NCBI RefSeq assembly: GCF_001306135.1
Contig: NZ_LGKP01000021.1
Coordinates: 186,001 to 250,000 of the forward strand
Origin: Herpetosiphon geysericola
GTDB taxonomy: Bacteria; Chloroflexota; Chloroflexia; Chloroflexales; Herpetosiphonaceae
Length of the DNA: 64,000 nucleotides
Direction of reading: 5' to 3'
A program made the position numbers and the translations under genes. Below the pieces are notes generated by a model. It had not been told where the DNA came from and ran no database searches. It worked only from the letters and a program-made list of their open reading frames with translations. This document shows, in pieces, positions 17,707 to 27,928 of this stretch. Position 1 is the first letter of the stretch. Each line of letters begins with the position of its first letter.

Positions 17707-19086
17707 TCAACTTTTTGCAAATTCAAGGCTTTGCTCTGCTGGTTGACGTTGGGCCAAGCGCACCCGCAGCCCATGCTTCACCCCAAGCGTAATTTGCGGA
17801 TCATACTCGACGCGCTGGGTTGGATCAAGGGTGAAATCATAATGCTGCATCATTGTTGCCAACAGCAATTGGGCTTCCATCATGGCAAACACGTTGCCGA
17901 TACACACCCGCGAGCCTGCCCCAAACGGAATATAGGCATATTTATGCCGTGCCCGTTCTTGCTCAGCGCTAAAACGTTCAGGATCGAAGCGCTCTGGTTC
18001 AGGCCAATAGCGCGGATTATGATGCATTGCATAGGGCGAAACCATGGCCGCTTGGCGTGGCGTGATCGTTTGCCCAAGCACCGTAATGTTTTCAGTTGGG
18101 ATGCGCGCACTGAGGGCATAGGCTGGCGGATACATGCGCAAAGTTTCTTTGATCACCATTTCGGTATAGGGTAATTTTTGCAAATCTTGCAGCGTTACGG
18201 AGCGACCTTGCAGCACCTCGTCGACCTCTGCTTGCAAGCGTTGACGCACCTCAGGCGCTTGGCTCAGCAAGTAGCTGCACCAAGTTAAGGTATTGGCGGT
18301 CGTCTCGTGGCCAGCCAAAAATAGCGTTACCACTTCATCACGCACTTGTTGGTCGGTCATGCCTTGGCCATTGCCATCATCGATCGACAGCAATAACATC
18401 GACAATAGATCGCCAGTATCTTCGCCACTTGCGCGGCGTTCGCGAATCACGCGCTGCACCACTTGGTCGATTTGTTTGCTGGCATGCTCCAAGGCCCGAT
18501 TGGCGCGGGTTGGCACCCAACGCGGCAATGGCACAGCCTGCTCGGAAATAATGGTGAAGTTAACTTGAATATCTTCCAAGGCTTGGCTAACTTGACGCAC
18601 TTCTTGCTCGCTGATATCGGCATTAAACAAGGTTTTGGTCACAATCGTCAGGGTCAATTCCATCATTGCCTGATCGATATCGAGAATCGCCCCATCGTGC
18701 CAGCGTTGGAGCATGGCTTCGGTATGCGCAACCATCGTTTCAGCGTAGGCCTGAATCCGCTTCATATGAAACGCGGGCTGAACCAATTTACGCTGCTTTT
18801 GATGATCAGCGCCATCGTTGCTGAGCAAACCATTGCCCAAAAAGCGCGAAAGCAACTCGCGATCGCCAGCATTTTTGCGCACTTTATCGCGATTCGTCAC
18901 CAGCAGTTCTTGAATGCCATTGGGATCATTCACTAGATAGACCCGAAACGGCCCCATCCGACAGGTTGTAAAATCGCCGTAGCTGGCCAGGTATTTGAAA
19001 AAGCCCAACGGGCCGTACTTCTGTAAATCGCGCCGACTGCCCCCAAGTCGAGTTCCTTTGGGGCCTGGCAACATCTTAACCGTCAT
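17707..19086 (-). CDS. Cytochrome P450
   Basis: 459 residues, close in form to bacterial CYP102/CYP4-like haem domains. The I-helix AGHETT is at 258-263, the K-helix ExxR is E314-R317 (KETLRMYP), and the haem loop FGAGSRVCIG has the cysteine thiolate at C395. No reductase domain is fused and no ferredoxin or reductase gene is next to it, so redox partners must come from elsewhere. Substrate is unknown; the group often hydroxylates fatty acids or terpenes, and a terpene-cyclase homologue lies 25 kb away. GGAGGTAG before the ATG at 19086 fixes the start. Confidence 0.93.
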   Translation of the reverse strand: MTVKMLPGPKGTRLGGSRRDLQKYGPLGFFKYLASYGDFTTCRMGPFRVYLVNDPNGIQELLVTNRDKVRKNAGDRELLSRFLGNGLLSNDGADHQKQRKLVQPAFHMKRIQAYAETMVAHTEAMLQRWHDGAILDIDQAMMELTLTIVTKTLFNADISEQEVRQVSQALEDIQVNFTIISEQAVPLPRWVPTRANRALEHASKQIDQVVQRVIRERRASGEDTGDLLSMLLLSIDDGNGQGMTDQQVRDEVVTLFLAGHETTANTLTWCSYLLSQAPEVRQRLQAEVDEVLQGRSVTLQDLQKLPYTEMVIKETLRMYPPAYALSARIPTENITVLGQTITPRQAAMVSPYAMHHNPRYWPEPERFDPERFSAEQERARHKYAYIPFGAGSRVCIGNVFAMMEAQLLLATMMQHYDFTLDPTQRVEYDPQITLGVKHGLRVRLAQRQPAEQSLEFAKS

Positions 19087-19149
19087 CGACTACCTCCAAC
19101 CTTGTTGAGTTATATTGTTGTTAATTTCGATTGCTATGCCGCAAAATGT

Positions 19150-19172
19150 ATTTATGAATTCCGTTCATAAAT
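19150..19172. promoter_or_regulatory. Candidate operator, 9-bp palindrome upstream of the P450 gene
   Basis: ATTTATGAA (19150-19158), spacer TTCCG, TTCATAAAT (19164-19172), a perfect inverted repeat 64 bases before the P450 start and between two divergent genes. Its size suits a dimeric helix-turn-helix repressor. No regulator gene is adjacent. Confidence 0.45.
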
Positions 19173-19307
19173 AATACGCCATCAGCATAGCCAAAAGCAA
19201 GCAGCATTGGATGAACAATTGTTAAGAGAAATATGGTGGAGCTGACTGGAACCAAAACAATGGTTGCACGTATTAATAAAGTCGATTTCAACCAAACGGA
19301 GAATCCA

Positions 19308-19886
19308 ATGAGTTATCGTGTTCCAACCAACAATCAGCACTTAAAACTCCAGCCCGGCGAAGAAATTCTTTGGCAAGGCCAACCAGTCCAAGGCTTTAAA
19401 TTTTATCCAATTGATGTAGTCCCCATTATGTTTGGCAGCTTCTGGCTTTATTTCGGCATGACGAAGGTTATCTTTGTTGAGAATGGGGAACCGTTGCCAA
19501 CGCCGATGCTCTTGATCATACTCAGCTTATTTTTTTCATTTGCAAGTTATATGATGATTGGGAGACTGTTTTTTGGTCGCTATTTGCGGCGCTATACCTT
19601 TTATACATTAACCAATCGGCGGGCAATGATTCACATCCGTTGGTTGAAGCGCGATTATCAACATAGCTACGATTTGGCGCAGCTTGATGCACTTAAACTT
19701 GATCGTCAGCCCAATGGTCAGCAAAGTATTATCTTCACTAATAAACTAGCCTTACCCCAATATTTATTTTTTGGCGTCAATAGTGGATTTGGCACTTTTT
19801 TTGAAGGCATCCCCAACGCCGAAGCGCTCTATCAGCAGATTCTTGCTCTGCAAGCACACTTAAAAAGCAAACAAATTGGCAGCTAA
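19308..19886 (+). CDS. Membrane protein with a PH-like (bPH2-type) fold, function unknown
   Basis: 192 residues. It has two close membrane helices (VVPIMFGSFWLYFGM and MLLIILSLFFSFASYMMIG), preceded by LKLQPGEEILWQGQPVQGF and followed by YTLTNRRAMI and a basic domain. This arrangement, with the phrases GEEILWQG and YTLTNRR, is typical of bacterial PH-domain membrane proteins. CGGAGA before the ATG at 19308 supports this start over one 25 codons upstream. It lies upstream of prkA, but a 290-base spacer separates them. The spacer has a CCGCCACGTGGCGG palindrome near 20150. Confidence 0.6.
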   Translation: MSYRVPTNNQHLKLQPGEEILWQGQPVQGFKFYPIDVVPIMFGSFWLYFGMTKVIFVENGEPLPTPMLLIILSLFFSFASYMMIGRLFFGRYLRRYTFYTLTNRRAMIHIRWLKRDYQHSYDLAQLDALKLDRQPNGQQSIIFTNKLALPQYLFFGVNSGFGTFFEGIPNAEALYQQILALQAHLKSKQIGS

Positions 19887-20176
19887 ATCACCTCTGCTGA
19901 TCAACCCAGATGGGACTTTTGCGGCACATTTGTTTCTTGACGCTGAATCTTGCGATTGCTATAATTGAAAAGCCGAAGTTGCAACGGCGCTTCCTCTTTC
20001 ACCATCCTCTGGCAGCGACCATTCACAAATTTCATCAACCTGCCAGAACAATCGCCGTCCTTTGGTGTTGGCTCATTTTCAGTCGGCTTTGTGCGTTCCT
20101 CGGTATCTATCGGCGGACCCCACCCCTCCGTCGTCGCTCTGTTCCCGCCACGTGGCGGTGATGTAGGAGGCCAACT

Positions 20177-23100
20177 ATGACGACTCCCTCCGGCTCGCAA
20201 CTGATGTCCTTGCTGAGTACCTTACAAGACCAGCAAAACTATCAGAATCTCCATTGGGTTGGCTCTTTTCAGGATTATTTGGATATTGTGACCAGTAATC
20301 CAAAAGTCACCCGCAATGCCTTCCAACGAATTTACGACATGATTATGTCGTATGGAATGGAAGAATTTATCGATGCCAAAAAGAAGTTAATTCGTTATAA
20401 CTTCTTTACCACCAACGAATTCGACGAGCAAGATGCCATCTTTGGCTTGGAAATCCCATTAATGCGCTTGGTTAATTTCTTCAAGGCTGCTGCCCATGGC
20501 TATGGCACGGAAAAACGGGTGCTGCTGCTGCATGGCCCGGTCGGTTCAGCCAAATCAACCATCGCTCGCCGCCTAAAACGTGGCCTCGAACGCTATTCGC
20601 GCAGTGAGGATGGTGCGCTGTATACCTTCGATTGGTTTTTGGGCGATATTGAAGATCTCGATGCTGGCGAGGTGAAGGATGCTGATTGGGACCCCTGCCC
20701 AATGCACGAAGATCCGTTGCACTTGATTCCGCTCGAAATGCGCGAAGCATTTTTAAAGGAATTCAACGCCAATCTCGAACCAGACGAACAGATTACAATT
20801 ACTGGCGACCTTGACCCTTCGTGCCGCTATAATTTCCGCGATTTGATGCGGCGTTACAATGGCGATTTTGCCAAAGTGCTGCGCCATGTCCGCGTCCGCC
20901 GTTTCGTTTTCTCCGAACAAGATCGGGTTGGCATTGGCACATTTCAACCAAAGGATGAAAAGAATCAAGATAGCACTGAATTAACTGGCGATATTAATTA
21001 TCGTAAGATTGCAATCTATGGTTCTGATAGTGATCCACGCGCTTTCAGCTTCGATGGTGAATTTAATATTGCTAATCGTGGCATTATTGAATTTGTTGAA
21101 ATGCTTAAGCTCGACACCGCATTTTTATACGATTTACTTGGTGCTTCGCAAGAACATCGGATTAAATCCAAGAAGTTCGCCCAAACACATATCGATGAAG
21201 TTATCGTTGGGCACAGCGTTGCAGGTAATACACCAATTCCCTATCGTTACAATGGCGTACCAGGCTGGACAACGCTAGAACAGCTTTGTGCTCGATTTAA
21301 CGCCGATAGTAGCGGCTTGGAAGTGCTTGCGTTTGATTTCAACCGTGCAGCCACAACTTGGACTCCCGTTAAAACCATTTTCCGCCATCGGTTCAGCGGC
21401 AACATGCTAACCACCTCGCAAAAATGGGGAGTTGTCGAAACCACACCGAACCATTCGATCTACTCTCGCTCAGGTCAAACTTTCTTCCCTGAAGAGGGCC
21501 TAGAATTGGCGGCAGTCCGTTGGCTTGATGATGTTTGGATTAAACCAGAGGCTCAATGGCAGCCAATCGATGTAATTCAAGATATCGATGGCTTTATTCG
21601 CGATGATGTGGTGCGGTTTGCGAATGGTGGCAAGTTAACCAAGCCATGCCAACCAGGCTGGGCACGGCTTAATTTACCGCGTCATGCAACCCAAATTAAA
21701 GCAATTTATGACCCACAACACGATCAACAAGCGCTCAAAGACCTGATTACAGTAATGGTTTGGTATGCAACTGAAGGCCATATCAACGGGCGTAATGGTG
21801 GAATCGTAATCAGCCAAAACGATCGTGATGAATTAGAGCGCGTGCGCCAAGCCTATGCCAATATCACAACCGCTCATGGCTCAATCGATGCTGGCGCAAA
21901 AACCGATAACTGCTGGCGTTTGTATCTCAGCTCGCAAGCAATTGCGGCGTTGGTTAAATATCATTGTGGCGAACATTCCGAATTCAAGCGCTTGCCCGAC
22001 TTCTTATTCAATTTACCCAAGCTGTATCAACAACATGCCTTTGAAGAATTAATGCGCACCGATGGCTCACGCAAAATAGCCCGCGCTGTTGGTGAAGTAT
22101 GCAGCGATGAATATCGCGACACCTTTTTTGAATACAAAACCCTTTCGTCGTTGCTAGCAACCCAAGTTGGAACTTTAGCAACCTTGCTTGGCCACGATTA
22201 CAGCGTTTATCGGCTTGAACGCGAGGATCGCACGCCAGCTTATCGCGTGCGCTTTGTTTCTGGCTCAGGCAAACGTGGTGGCCGTCACAACCGCTTTGAA
22301 AACCGCTTAACCACCCGACCAGTTGTCGATGAATGGGTTTATGACATTGAATGCGAAGGGATTCATAACTTCGTCTGCGGTTTAGGCAATGTGGTTTGTC
22401 ACAATACAAATGAACCAGAATTCCGTAAGCTTGAAAATAATGAGTTTATGGAAGCATTAAAAGACCGTACTGTCCGAATCGATATTCCTTACATTACGCG
22501 TTTGCGTGATGAAATTCGAATTTACGAAAAGGATTTCAATTCGGAGAATGTTCGCGTGCATATTGCACCGCATACGATCGAAGTTGCAGCCATGTGGGCA
22601 ATTTTAACCCGGCTTGAAGAACCAAAACGCGCAAACTTAACCTTATTACAAAAGATGAAGCTTTACAATGGCAAATCGTTGCCAGGCTTCACTGAGGATA
22701 ATATCAAAGAATTGCGCAAGGAATCACGGCGTGAAGGGATGGAAGGCATCTCACCTCGCTATATCCAAGACAAAATTAGCAATGCCTTGGTTAATTATCA
22801 AAGTGATGGTGGAATCAATCCATTTATGGTGATGAATGAGCTAGAAAGTGGCCTCAAAACCCATTCATTAATCACCAATGAAGAAGATCGCAAACGCTAT
22901 CGCGAACTCTTGGCAATTGTTAAAGAAGAATATGCCGATATTGTCAAAAATGAGGTCCAGCGCGCAATTTCTGCCGATGAGGAGGCAATTAAGCGCTTAT
23001 GTGCCAACTATATCGACAATATCAAAGCCTACACGCAACGCGAAAAAGTGCGTAATAAATTTACTGGAGCCTATGAAGAGCCAGATGAACGGCTAATGCG

Positions 23101-23446
23101 CTCGATCGAAGAAAAGATCGATATTCCCGATAATCGTAAGGATGATTTCCGGCGAGAAATTATGAATTACATCGGAGCATTAGCAATCGAAGGCAAGACG
23201 TTTGATTATCGCACCAACGAACGACTTCATCGAGCCTTAGAGCTTAAACTCTTTGAGGATCAAAAAGACAGCATCAAACTGACTAGTTTGGTTTCCAGTG
23301 TTGTCGATAAAGATACGCAAGAAAAAATCGATGTCGTCAAAACGCGCTTAATTCGCGATTTTGGCTATAACGATCAAAGTGCTACCGATGTGCTGAATTA
23401 TGTTGCGAGCATTTTTGCTCGTGGCGATGCTACTCAGCGCAAGTAG
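20177..23446 (+). CDS. prkA: PrkA-type serine protein kinase, interrupted by an intein
   Basis: 1089 codons. Residues 1-346 and 744-1089 join into a 692-residue PrkA, the usual family length; residues 347-743 are an intein. The AAA+ Walker A is GPVGSAKST (120-128). The extein junction would read [19 protein letters not shown], a conserved PrkA segment, after splicing. PrkA proteins are AAA+ ATPases with reported kinase activity and act in starvation and stress signalling, nearly always with YeaH/YhbH and SpoVR, as here. TAGGAGG precedes the ATG at 20177. A perfect 12-bp hairpin and then yhbH follow. PrkA can work only if the intein splices out or the gene has an intein-free copy elsewhere. 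Confidence 0.95.
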   Translation: MTTPSGSQLMSLLSTLQDQQNYQNLHWVGSFQDYLDIVTSNPKVTRNAFQRIYDMIMSYGMEEFIDAKKKLIRYNFFTTNEFDEQDAIFGLEIPLMRLVNFFKAAAHGYGTEKRVLLLHGPVGSAKSTIARRLKRGLERYSRSEDGALYTFDWFLGDIEDLDAGEVKDADWDPCPMHEDPLHLIPLEMREAFLKEFNANLEPDEQITITGDLDPSCRYNFRDLMRRYNGDFAKVLRHVRVRRFVFSEQDRVGIGTFQPKDEKNQDSTELTGDINYRKIAIYGSDSDPRAFSFDGEFNIANRGIIEFVEMLKLDTAFLYDLLGASQEHRIKSKKFAQTHIDEVIVGHSVAGNTPIPYRYNGVPGWTTLEQLCARFNADSSGLEVLAFDFNRAATTWTPVKTIFRHRFSGNMLTTSQKWGVVETTPNHSIYSRSGQTFFPEEGLELAAVRWLDDVWIKPEAQWQPIDVIQDIDGFIRDDVVRFANGGKLTKPCQPGWARLNLPRHATQIKAIYDPQHDQQALKDLITVMVWYATEGHINGRNGGIVISQNDRDELERVRQAYANITTAHGSIDAGAKTDNCWRLYLSSQAIAALVKYHCGEHSEFKRLPDFLFNLPKLYQQHAFEELMRTDGSRKIARAVGEVCSDEYRDTFFEYKTLSSLLATQVGTLATLLGHDYSVYRLEREDRTPAYRVRFVSGSGKRGGRHNRFENRLTTRPVVDEWVYDIECEGIHNFVCGLGNVVCHNTNEPEFRKLENNEFMEALKDRTVRIDIPYITRLRDEIRIYEKDFNSENVRVHIAPHTIEVAAMWAILTRLEEPKRANLTLLQKMKLYNGKSLPGFTEDNIKELRKESRREGMEGISPRYIQDKISNALVNYQSDGGINPFMVMNELESGLKTHSLITNEEDRKRYRELLAIVKEEYADIVKNEVQRAISADEEAIKRLCANYIDNIKAYTQREKVRNKFTGAYEEPDERLMRSIEEKIDIPDNRKDDFRREIMNYIGALAIEGKTFDYRTNERLHRALELKLFEDQKDSIKLTSLVSSVVDKDTQEKIDVVKTRLIRDFGYNDQSATDVLNYVASIFARGDATQRK
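21215..22405 (+). other. Intein with LAGLIDADG-type homing endonuclease inside PrkA
   Basis: 397 residues, from Ser1 ([10 protein letters not shown], block A) to a C-terminal VVCHN, with Thr as the +1 residue. Block B is TTPNHSIYS with the T-x-x-H pair at intein residues 77 and 80. The endonuclease motifs are [16 protein letters not shown] (about 177-192, block C) and [15 protein letters not shown] (about 271-285, block E). Block F is [15 protein letters not shown], and block G is VVCHN with the penultimate His and final Asn. All splicing residues are present, so it should splice. The intein starts with Ser, not Cys. The first endonuclease motif ends in EG and the second in DG, so nuclease activity is plausible but not certain. 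Confidence 0.93.
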
Positions 23447-23455
23447 GCTCGGACA

Positions 23456-23489
23456 AAGCGAGCGGATTCAATGGTGCATCCGCTCGCTT
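23456..23489 (+). promoter_or_regulatory. Intercistronic hairpin between prkA and yhbH
   Basis: AAGCGAGCGGAT (23456-23467) pairs perfectly with ATCCGCTCGCTT (23478-23489). No T-run follows, so it more likely limits decay or partly reduces read-through than fully terminates. Confidence 0.55.
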
Positions 23490-23526
23490 GCGTGCGTTCC
23501 TTCCACTAACAATCAACGGTGAGCCT

Positions 23527-24630
23527 ATGCAACGAGTTGAACGTGATCTTAATCGCTTCCGCCAAATTGTGCGGGGCAAAATTAAAAAAGATCTCCGCAA
23601 ATATATTTCTCATGGCGAGATGATTGGGCGCCAAGGCAAACGCTTAGTCTCTATCCCAGTGCCATCAATCGATTTACCCCGCTTTCGCTTTGGCAAAAAT
23701 CAAGGTGGCGTTGGCCAAGGCGAGGGCGAAAACGGCGATCCAATCGGGCGTGGCGATGGCTCGCAGCCAGGCGCAGGTGAGGCAGGCGAAGATTCAGGCC
23801 AACATTCGCTTGATGTCGAGATGACCATCGAAGAACTGGCCCAATTGTTGGGCGAAGAACTGCAATTGCCCAATATTCAGCCCAAAGGCAGCAAGAATAT
23901 TATCTCGCAAAAGGATAAATATTCGGGCATTACCAAAGTTGGGCCAAATTCGCTGCGCCACTTCAAACGCTCCTTCCGCGAAGCCCTCAAACGCCAAGTC
24001 GCCTCTGGCCAGTACGATCCCGATGATCCGGTGGTGGTGCCGATCCGCGACGATATGCGCTTTCGAACCTGGAAAACCACCGAAATGCCCGAAAGCAACG
24101 CCGTCATTATCTACAGCATGGATGTTTCTGGCTCGATGGGTCAGGAGCAAAAAGAGCTGGTGCGGGTAACTGCATTTTGGATCGAAACCTGGCTGCGTTC
24201 CCAATACAAGCATCTTGAAATGCGCTACATCGTGCACGACGCAGCAGCCAAAGAAGTGACCCAAGACGTTTTCTATCGGATTCGCGAAGGCGGTGGAACC
24301 AAAATTTCCTCGGCCTATCGCTTGGTCTTGAAACTAATTGAGGAGCACTATTCGCCCGCTGAATGGAATATTTACCCGTTCCATTTTTCCGATGGCGATA
24401 ACTGGGGCGGCGGCGACACCCGCGAGTGCGTTGAACTATTGCGCAACCAGATTTTGCCCAAAGTTAACCTTTTCTGTTATGGCCAAGTGCGTTCGTTGTA
24501 TGGATCAGGGCGTTTTGCCCATGATCTGAACGAAAATTTTCGAGCCAACGAAACCATGGTCGTTTCAGAAATTGCCGACCGCGACGATATTTACAATGCA
24601 ATCAAAGCCTTTTTAGGCAAAGGAAAATAG
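23527..24630 (+). CDS. yhbH: YhbH/YeaH family protein (DUF444), von Willebrand A-like
   Basis: 367 residues. The N-terminus [24 protein letters not shown] and the Gly-rich linker near residues 60-90 are typical. The C-terminal half has the MIDAS-like [14 protein letters not shown], an [12 protein letters not shown] motif and [20 protein letters not shown] at the end. The family is always linked to PrkA and SpoVR and contributes to stress, nutrient-limitation or sporulation programmes; its biochemical role is unsettled. GGTGAG before the ATG at 23527 favours this start over one 13 codons upstream, which would overlap the intercistronic hairpin. Confidence 0.9.
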   Translation: MQRVERDLNRFRQIVRGKIKKDLRKYISHGEMIGRQGKRLVSIPVPSIDLPRFRFGKNQGGVGQGEGENGDPIGRGDGSQPGAGEAGEDSGQHSLDVEMTIEELAQLLGEELQLPNIQPKGSKNIISQKDKYSGITKVGPNSLRHFKRSFREALKRQVASGQYDPDDPVVVPIRDDMRFRTWKTTEMPESNAVIIYSMDVSGSMGQEQKELVRVTAFWIETWLRSQYKHLEMRYIVHDAAAKEVTQDVFYRIREGGGTKISSAYRLVLKLIEEHYSPAEWNIYPFHFSDGDNWGGGDTRECVELLRNQILPKVNLFCYGQVRSLYGSGRFAHDLNENFRANETMVVSEIADRDDIYNAIKAFLGKGK

Positions 24631-24660
24631 CAAGTCAAAAGGCAGAAGTCAAAAATCAAA

Positions 24661-24810
24661 ATCCAACTATATATGCTTCAATCAAATATTTAAGCTATAT
24701 AGTTGGATTATCCAAATCCCAGCAAGCTAGTTAGAGAAGGTAGGATTCAAAAATCAAAATACGAATATGCATAATTGATTAATCTAACTATCTTTGTGCA
24801 TATTCGTATT
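24661..24810. repeat. Two successive inverted repeats between yhbH and the four-helix-bundle gene
   Basis: First pair: ATCCAACTATATA (24661-24673) with TATATAGTTGGAT (24696-24708), extended inward by GCTT/AAGC after a one-base bulge. Second pair: AATACGAATATGCA (24758-24771) with TGCATATTCGTATT (24797-24810). Both are perfect and AT-rich. The AAGTCAAAAATCAAAATCC-like phrase precedes each of them, so they look like two related insert units. The second ends 21 bases before the next start codon. Confidence 0.7.
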
Positions 24811-24831
24811 TACAATCGAAGAGAGGCAAGC

Positions 24832-25203
24832 ATGGAGCGGCAAGATTTACAAGCACGCACGAAACAGTTTGCTTTGCACATTATTCAATTAGTTAATCTT
24901 ATTCCCAATTCATTAGCGGGTCGAGTTTTAGCCCAGCAAATTTTGCGTTCAGGAACTTCGGTTGGTGCCAACTATGGCGAGGCTTGTCGTGCTCGCTCCA
25001 CAGCTGAATTCATTTCAAAGACCAATATCGGCTTACAAGAGCTAGAGGAAACACGTTATTGGCTTGAATTACTCCAAGAATCAGCATTATTGAATCATAA
25101 TCAATGTAATCATCTGATTGACGAAGTTAATCAACTAATTGCTATTTTTGTTACCGTTATTAAACGAAAAAAACAGCATACAAATCTCAATACTTCTTCA
25201 TAG
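24832..25203 (+). CDS. Four-helix-bundle protein (S23 / rRNA intervening-sequence protein family)
   Basis: 123 residues. The pattern LQARTKQFALHIIQLVNLIP, LAQQILRSGTSVGANYGEACRARS, FISKTNIGLQELEETRYWLELL and a final helix with LIAIFVTVIKR is the standard four-helix-bundle (S23-type) signature. The family was named from genes inside 23S rRNA intervening sequences and is now known as free-standing genes; some are carried by diversity-generating elements. GAGAGG supports the ATG at 24832. It sits between yhbH and spoVR, flanked by repeat phrases on both sides, which suggests a later insertion in the operon. Confidence 0.88.
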   Translation: MERQDLQARTKQFALHIIQLVNLIPNSLAGRVLAQQILRSGTSVGANYGEACRARSTAEFISKTNIGLQELEETRYWLELLQESALLNHNQCNHLIDEVNQLIAIFVTVIKRKKQHTNLNTSS

Positions 25204-25282
25204 ATTGATTACTTCGTTTTATGTCTGAATCTTAGCTTCTGACTTTTGATTTTTGCCTTCTGACTTCCAAAGAGAGGTTTTT

Positions 25283-26785
25283 ATGCCACTCAGCAACAAC
25301 GATTTACCGCTTAATCTCCAAAAAGCGTGGGAGCAAATCGATGGTCATGCCAAGCGTTATGGCCTCGATTATTATCCAATTGTCTACCAAATCCTTGATT
25401 ATAATACATTGTATGAAGTTGCTGCCATGGGTGGTTTTCCGCGACGCTACCCACATTGGCGCTTTGGAATGGAATATGATCAATTAATCAAGGGCCATGT
25501 GTATGGATTAAGCATCATTTATGAAATGGTGATTAATACCAACCCAGTCTATGCCTATTTGCTCGAAGGCAATATGATTGTTGATCAGAAAACGGTTATG
25601 GCGCACGTTGCAGGCCATGCCGATTTCTTCAAAAACAACATGTGGTTTGCGCCAACCAATCGTAAAATGCTTGACGTGATGGCAAATCATGCTGGGCGTG
25701 TGCAACGCTACATTGATCGCTATGGCTACGAAGCTGTTGAAGCATTTATTGATACTTGTTTATCTATCGAAAATTTGATCGATTATCACTCGCCGTATAT
25801 TAATCGTCCCGAAGCCCAAACCAGCCAGCCAATCGTCGAAGATGATGATATTGAAGTAGCCGAAGGTTTACCGTTCGAACGTGCGTATATGAAGGATTTT
25901 ATTAATCCACCGGAGTTTCTGCATCAGCAACGCGAAAAATTAGTAGAAGAACAGCAAAAAATGCGTAAATTCCCCGAGAATCCGCAGAAAGATGTGCTGT
26001 TGTTTTTGATGAATTACGCGCCACTTGAGCGTTGGCAGCATAATATTCTGGAAATTGTGCGCGACGAAGCCTATTATTTTGCGCCCCAAGGCATGACCAA
26101 AATTATCAACGAAGGTTGGGCGAGCTTTTGGCATAGCCGAATTATGACCACCCATGCCGCCGAAACTTCGGAAATCGTCGATTTTGCCGATCATCATGCG
26201 GGGATTGTGGCGGCGCATCCTGGGCGCTTAAATCCCTATCGCTTGGGGTTGTTGCTGCTGCGCGACATCGAAGATCGCTGGAATCGCGGGCGTTTTGGCA
26301 AGGATTGGGAGCAATGCGACGATATGCGCGAAAAGCGCGAATGGGATCTGAAGCTTGGCAAGGGCTTGGAAAAAGTCTTTGAGGTACGGCGCTTCCACAA
26401 CGATATTACCTTTCTCGACGAATTTCTTACGCCCGAGTTTTGCGTTGAAAATAAGTTATTTACCTTCAAACACAACAACGATACAGATTTGTATGAGATT
26501 GTTAATCGCGATTTTGGCGCGATCAAATCGCAGTTGCTTAGCGGCTTGACCAACTTTGGCCAGCCCTATATCTACGTTGAGGATGCCAATTACAACAATC
26601 GCGGCGAATTGTATCTACGCCATCGCCATGAAGGCAACGATTTGCGCTTGGATTATGCGCGCGACACGCTCAAACATATTCATACAATCTGGACGCGTCC
26701 GGTGAATCTTGAAACGGTGCTTGAGGATAAAAAACGCTTGTTGACCTTTGATGGCAAGGAATATAGCGAACGGCGGCTTGAGTAA
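25283..26785 (+). CDS. spoVR: SpoVR family protein
   Basis: 500 residues, the full family length. It opens with [30 protein letters not shown], then [20 protein letters not shown], the [12 protein letters not shown] segment, and [17 protein letters not shown] with the conserved [19 protein letters not shown]. SpoVR is needed for spore cortex formation in Bacillus and acts with PrkA and YeaH in nutrient stress in non-sporulating bacteria. No spore genes are seen here, so the second role fits. AGAGAGG precedes the ATG at 25283; a start ten codons upstream is less likely. Confidence 0.93.
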   Translation: MPLSNNDLPLNLQKAWEQIDGHAKRYGLDYYPIVYQILDYNTLYEVAAMGGFPRRYPHWRFGMEYDQLIKGHVYGLSIIYEMVINTNPVYAYLLEGNMIVDQKTVMAHVAGHADFFKNNMWFAPTNRKMLDVMANHAGRVQRYIDRYGYEAVEAFIDTCLSIENLIDYHSPYINRPEAQTSQPIVEDDDIEVAEGLPFERAYMKDFINPPEFLHQQREKLVEEQQKMRKFPENPQKDVLLFLMNYAPLERWQHNILEIVRDEAYYFAPQGMTKIINEGWASFWHSRIMTTHAAETSEIVDFADHHAGIVAAHPGRLNPYRLGLLLLRDIEDRWNRGRFGKDWEQCDDMREKREWDLKLGKGLEKVFEVRRFHNDITFLDEFLTPEFCVENKLFTFKHNNDTDLYEIVNRDFGAIKSQLLSGLTNFGQPYIYVEDANYNNRGELYLRHRHEGNDLRLDYARDTLKHIHTIWTRPVNLETVLEDKKRLLTFDGKEYSERRLE

Positions 26786-26812
26786 TCAAGCCAAGCTTCA
26801 ATCTATTAACGT

Positions 26813-26900
26813 TTCGCCACCCTTCCGTCCCTCCGCCGGAGGGAAACGCAGGGGGTTTTCATCCCCCTGCACCCCCAAATATTTGTCTGCTGGATTGTTG
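26813..26900 (+). repeat. Double-hairpin dispersed repeat, copy 2
   Basis: CCCTCC-GCC-GGAGGG, then GCAGGGGG-TTTTCAT-CCCCCTGC, then a conserved tail ending CTGGATTGTTG. It lies in the spacer between spoVR and a convergent GNAT gene, 30 bases past the spoVR stop. Confidence 0.85.
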
Positions 26901-27031
26901 ATATGCTTCTCATTTTAAATTGCATAGCACTAGGCTAATTTTGGAGCATTTGAAATACCAAATCATGTTCCGTTAGCCCATAGCCACAGCCAAGAGCCAT
27001 TATTCCTCTGCATTAAATTAATGGCTTTTGA

Positions 27032-27823
27032 TTAGGCTTTTTGCTCTAACAACACCTCGCTATAATCAGCAACCCAGCGAAAGCCCAAATTTTCGTAGGT
27101 TTTGATTGCAGCATGATTCGCGCTATGCACATTCAGGCCAATATGCTTGATCTCGTGGCGCAGGCTTTGGCAAAGCTTGGCGGTTACTTGCTTGGCCAAG
27201 CCTTGGCCGCGATAGGCTGGATGGGTCGTGATATTGCCCAACGCTGCCACCCGATAACTCGGCGAATAGACATGAATCCCAGCGATGCTGATTAATTGAT
27301 CATCCTGCCAAATGCCATAACAACAGCCAGTTTCGAGCATGCGCGGGTCGAAGGCGTTATCGGGATAGGCCGCAGCATATAGCTGATTAATCGCTGGCAA
27401 ATCGGCGCTGCTCAACTGCACAACCTTGCGCTCAAATCGTAGCTGATCAAACTTGGCAAAATCGCACAAGATCATTTTATGGTGCAGGCCATGATCGTGC
27501 AGTTGATAGCGGTCGGCCAAACCTTCAGCAATGCCTGGCGAGAAGTGGCAATAGATTTTTGCTGGTAATAATGGCCGCAGCGCCGCCGCCAATTGAGCAG
27601 AATATTGCTGATGCTGATCATCAAACATCAGCCAAATTGGCATACTATGGCCAAGGTAAACCAAACCAATTTGCAAAATCTTGCCAGCTTCCTCAAGCCC
27701 ATACCAAAGCGTCGAAGGCCAGAAGAACGCATCCAAATCGCCAATTTGATAGATATTGAGATCAGCATTTTGGCTCAGCCATGCTGCAATTTTTTCCCGT
27801 TCGTGCAGGGCAATCAAACGCAT
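27032..27823 (-). CDS. GNAT acetyltransferase, two-domain
   Basis: 263 residues. The N-terminal half is a divergent domain opening with MRLIALHEREKIAAWLSQNA. The C-terminal half is a standard GNAT fold with VAALGNITTHPAYRGQGLAK for acetyl-CoA binding and HSANHAAIKTYENLGF. It may acetylate a small amine or protein; the substrate cannot be deduced. GGAGGTTG before the ATG at 27823 fixes the start. The gene is divergent from the DMT transporter, with about 105 bases between them. Confidence 0.82.
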   Translation of the reverse strand: MRLIALHEREKIAAWLSQNADLNIYQIGDLDAFFWPSTLWYGLEEAGKILQIGLVYLGHSMPIWLMFDDQHQQYSAQLAAALRPLLPAKIYCHFSPGIAEGLADRYQLHDHGLHHKMILCDFAKFDQLRFERKVVQLSSADLPAINQLYAAAYPDNAFDPRMLETGCCYGIWQDDQLISIAGIHVYSPSYRVAALGNITTHPAYRGQGLAKQVTAKLCQSLRHEIKHIGLNVHSANHAAIKTYENLGFRWVADYSEVLLEQKA

Positions 27824-27928
27824 TGTAGCAACCTCCTAGACAATCAAAAATCCAACCGACCAATTATATGCTCGCCAAATCTCCGTATACTATATGCCTA
27901 TGGTCTGATTTCTAGAAAGGGTACGGCA

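Noticed and set aside
27593-27928. Upstream extension of the DMT transporter by 112 codons
   Set aside because: It is antisense to the GNAT gene, and the ATG at 27929 begins the standard first helix.
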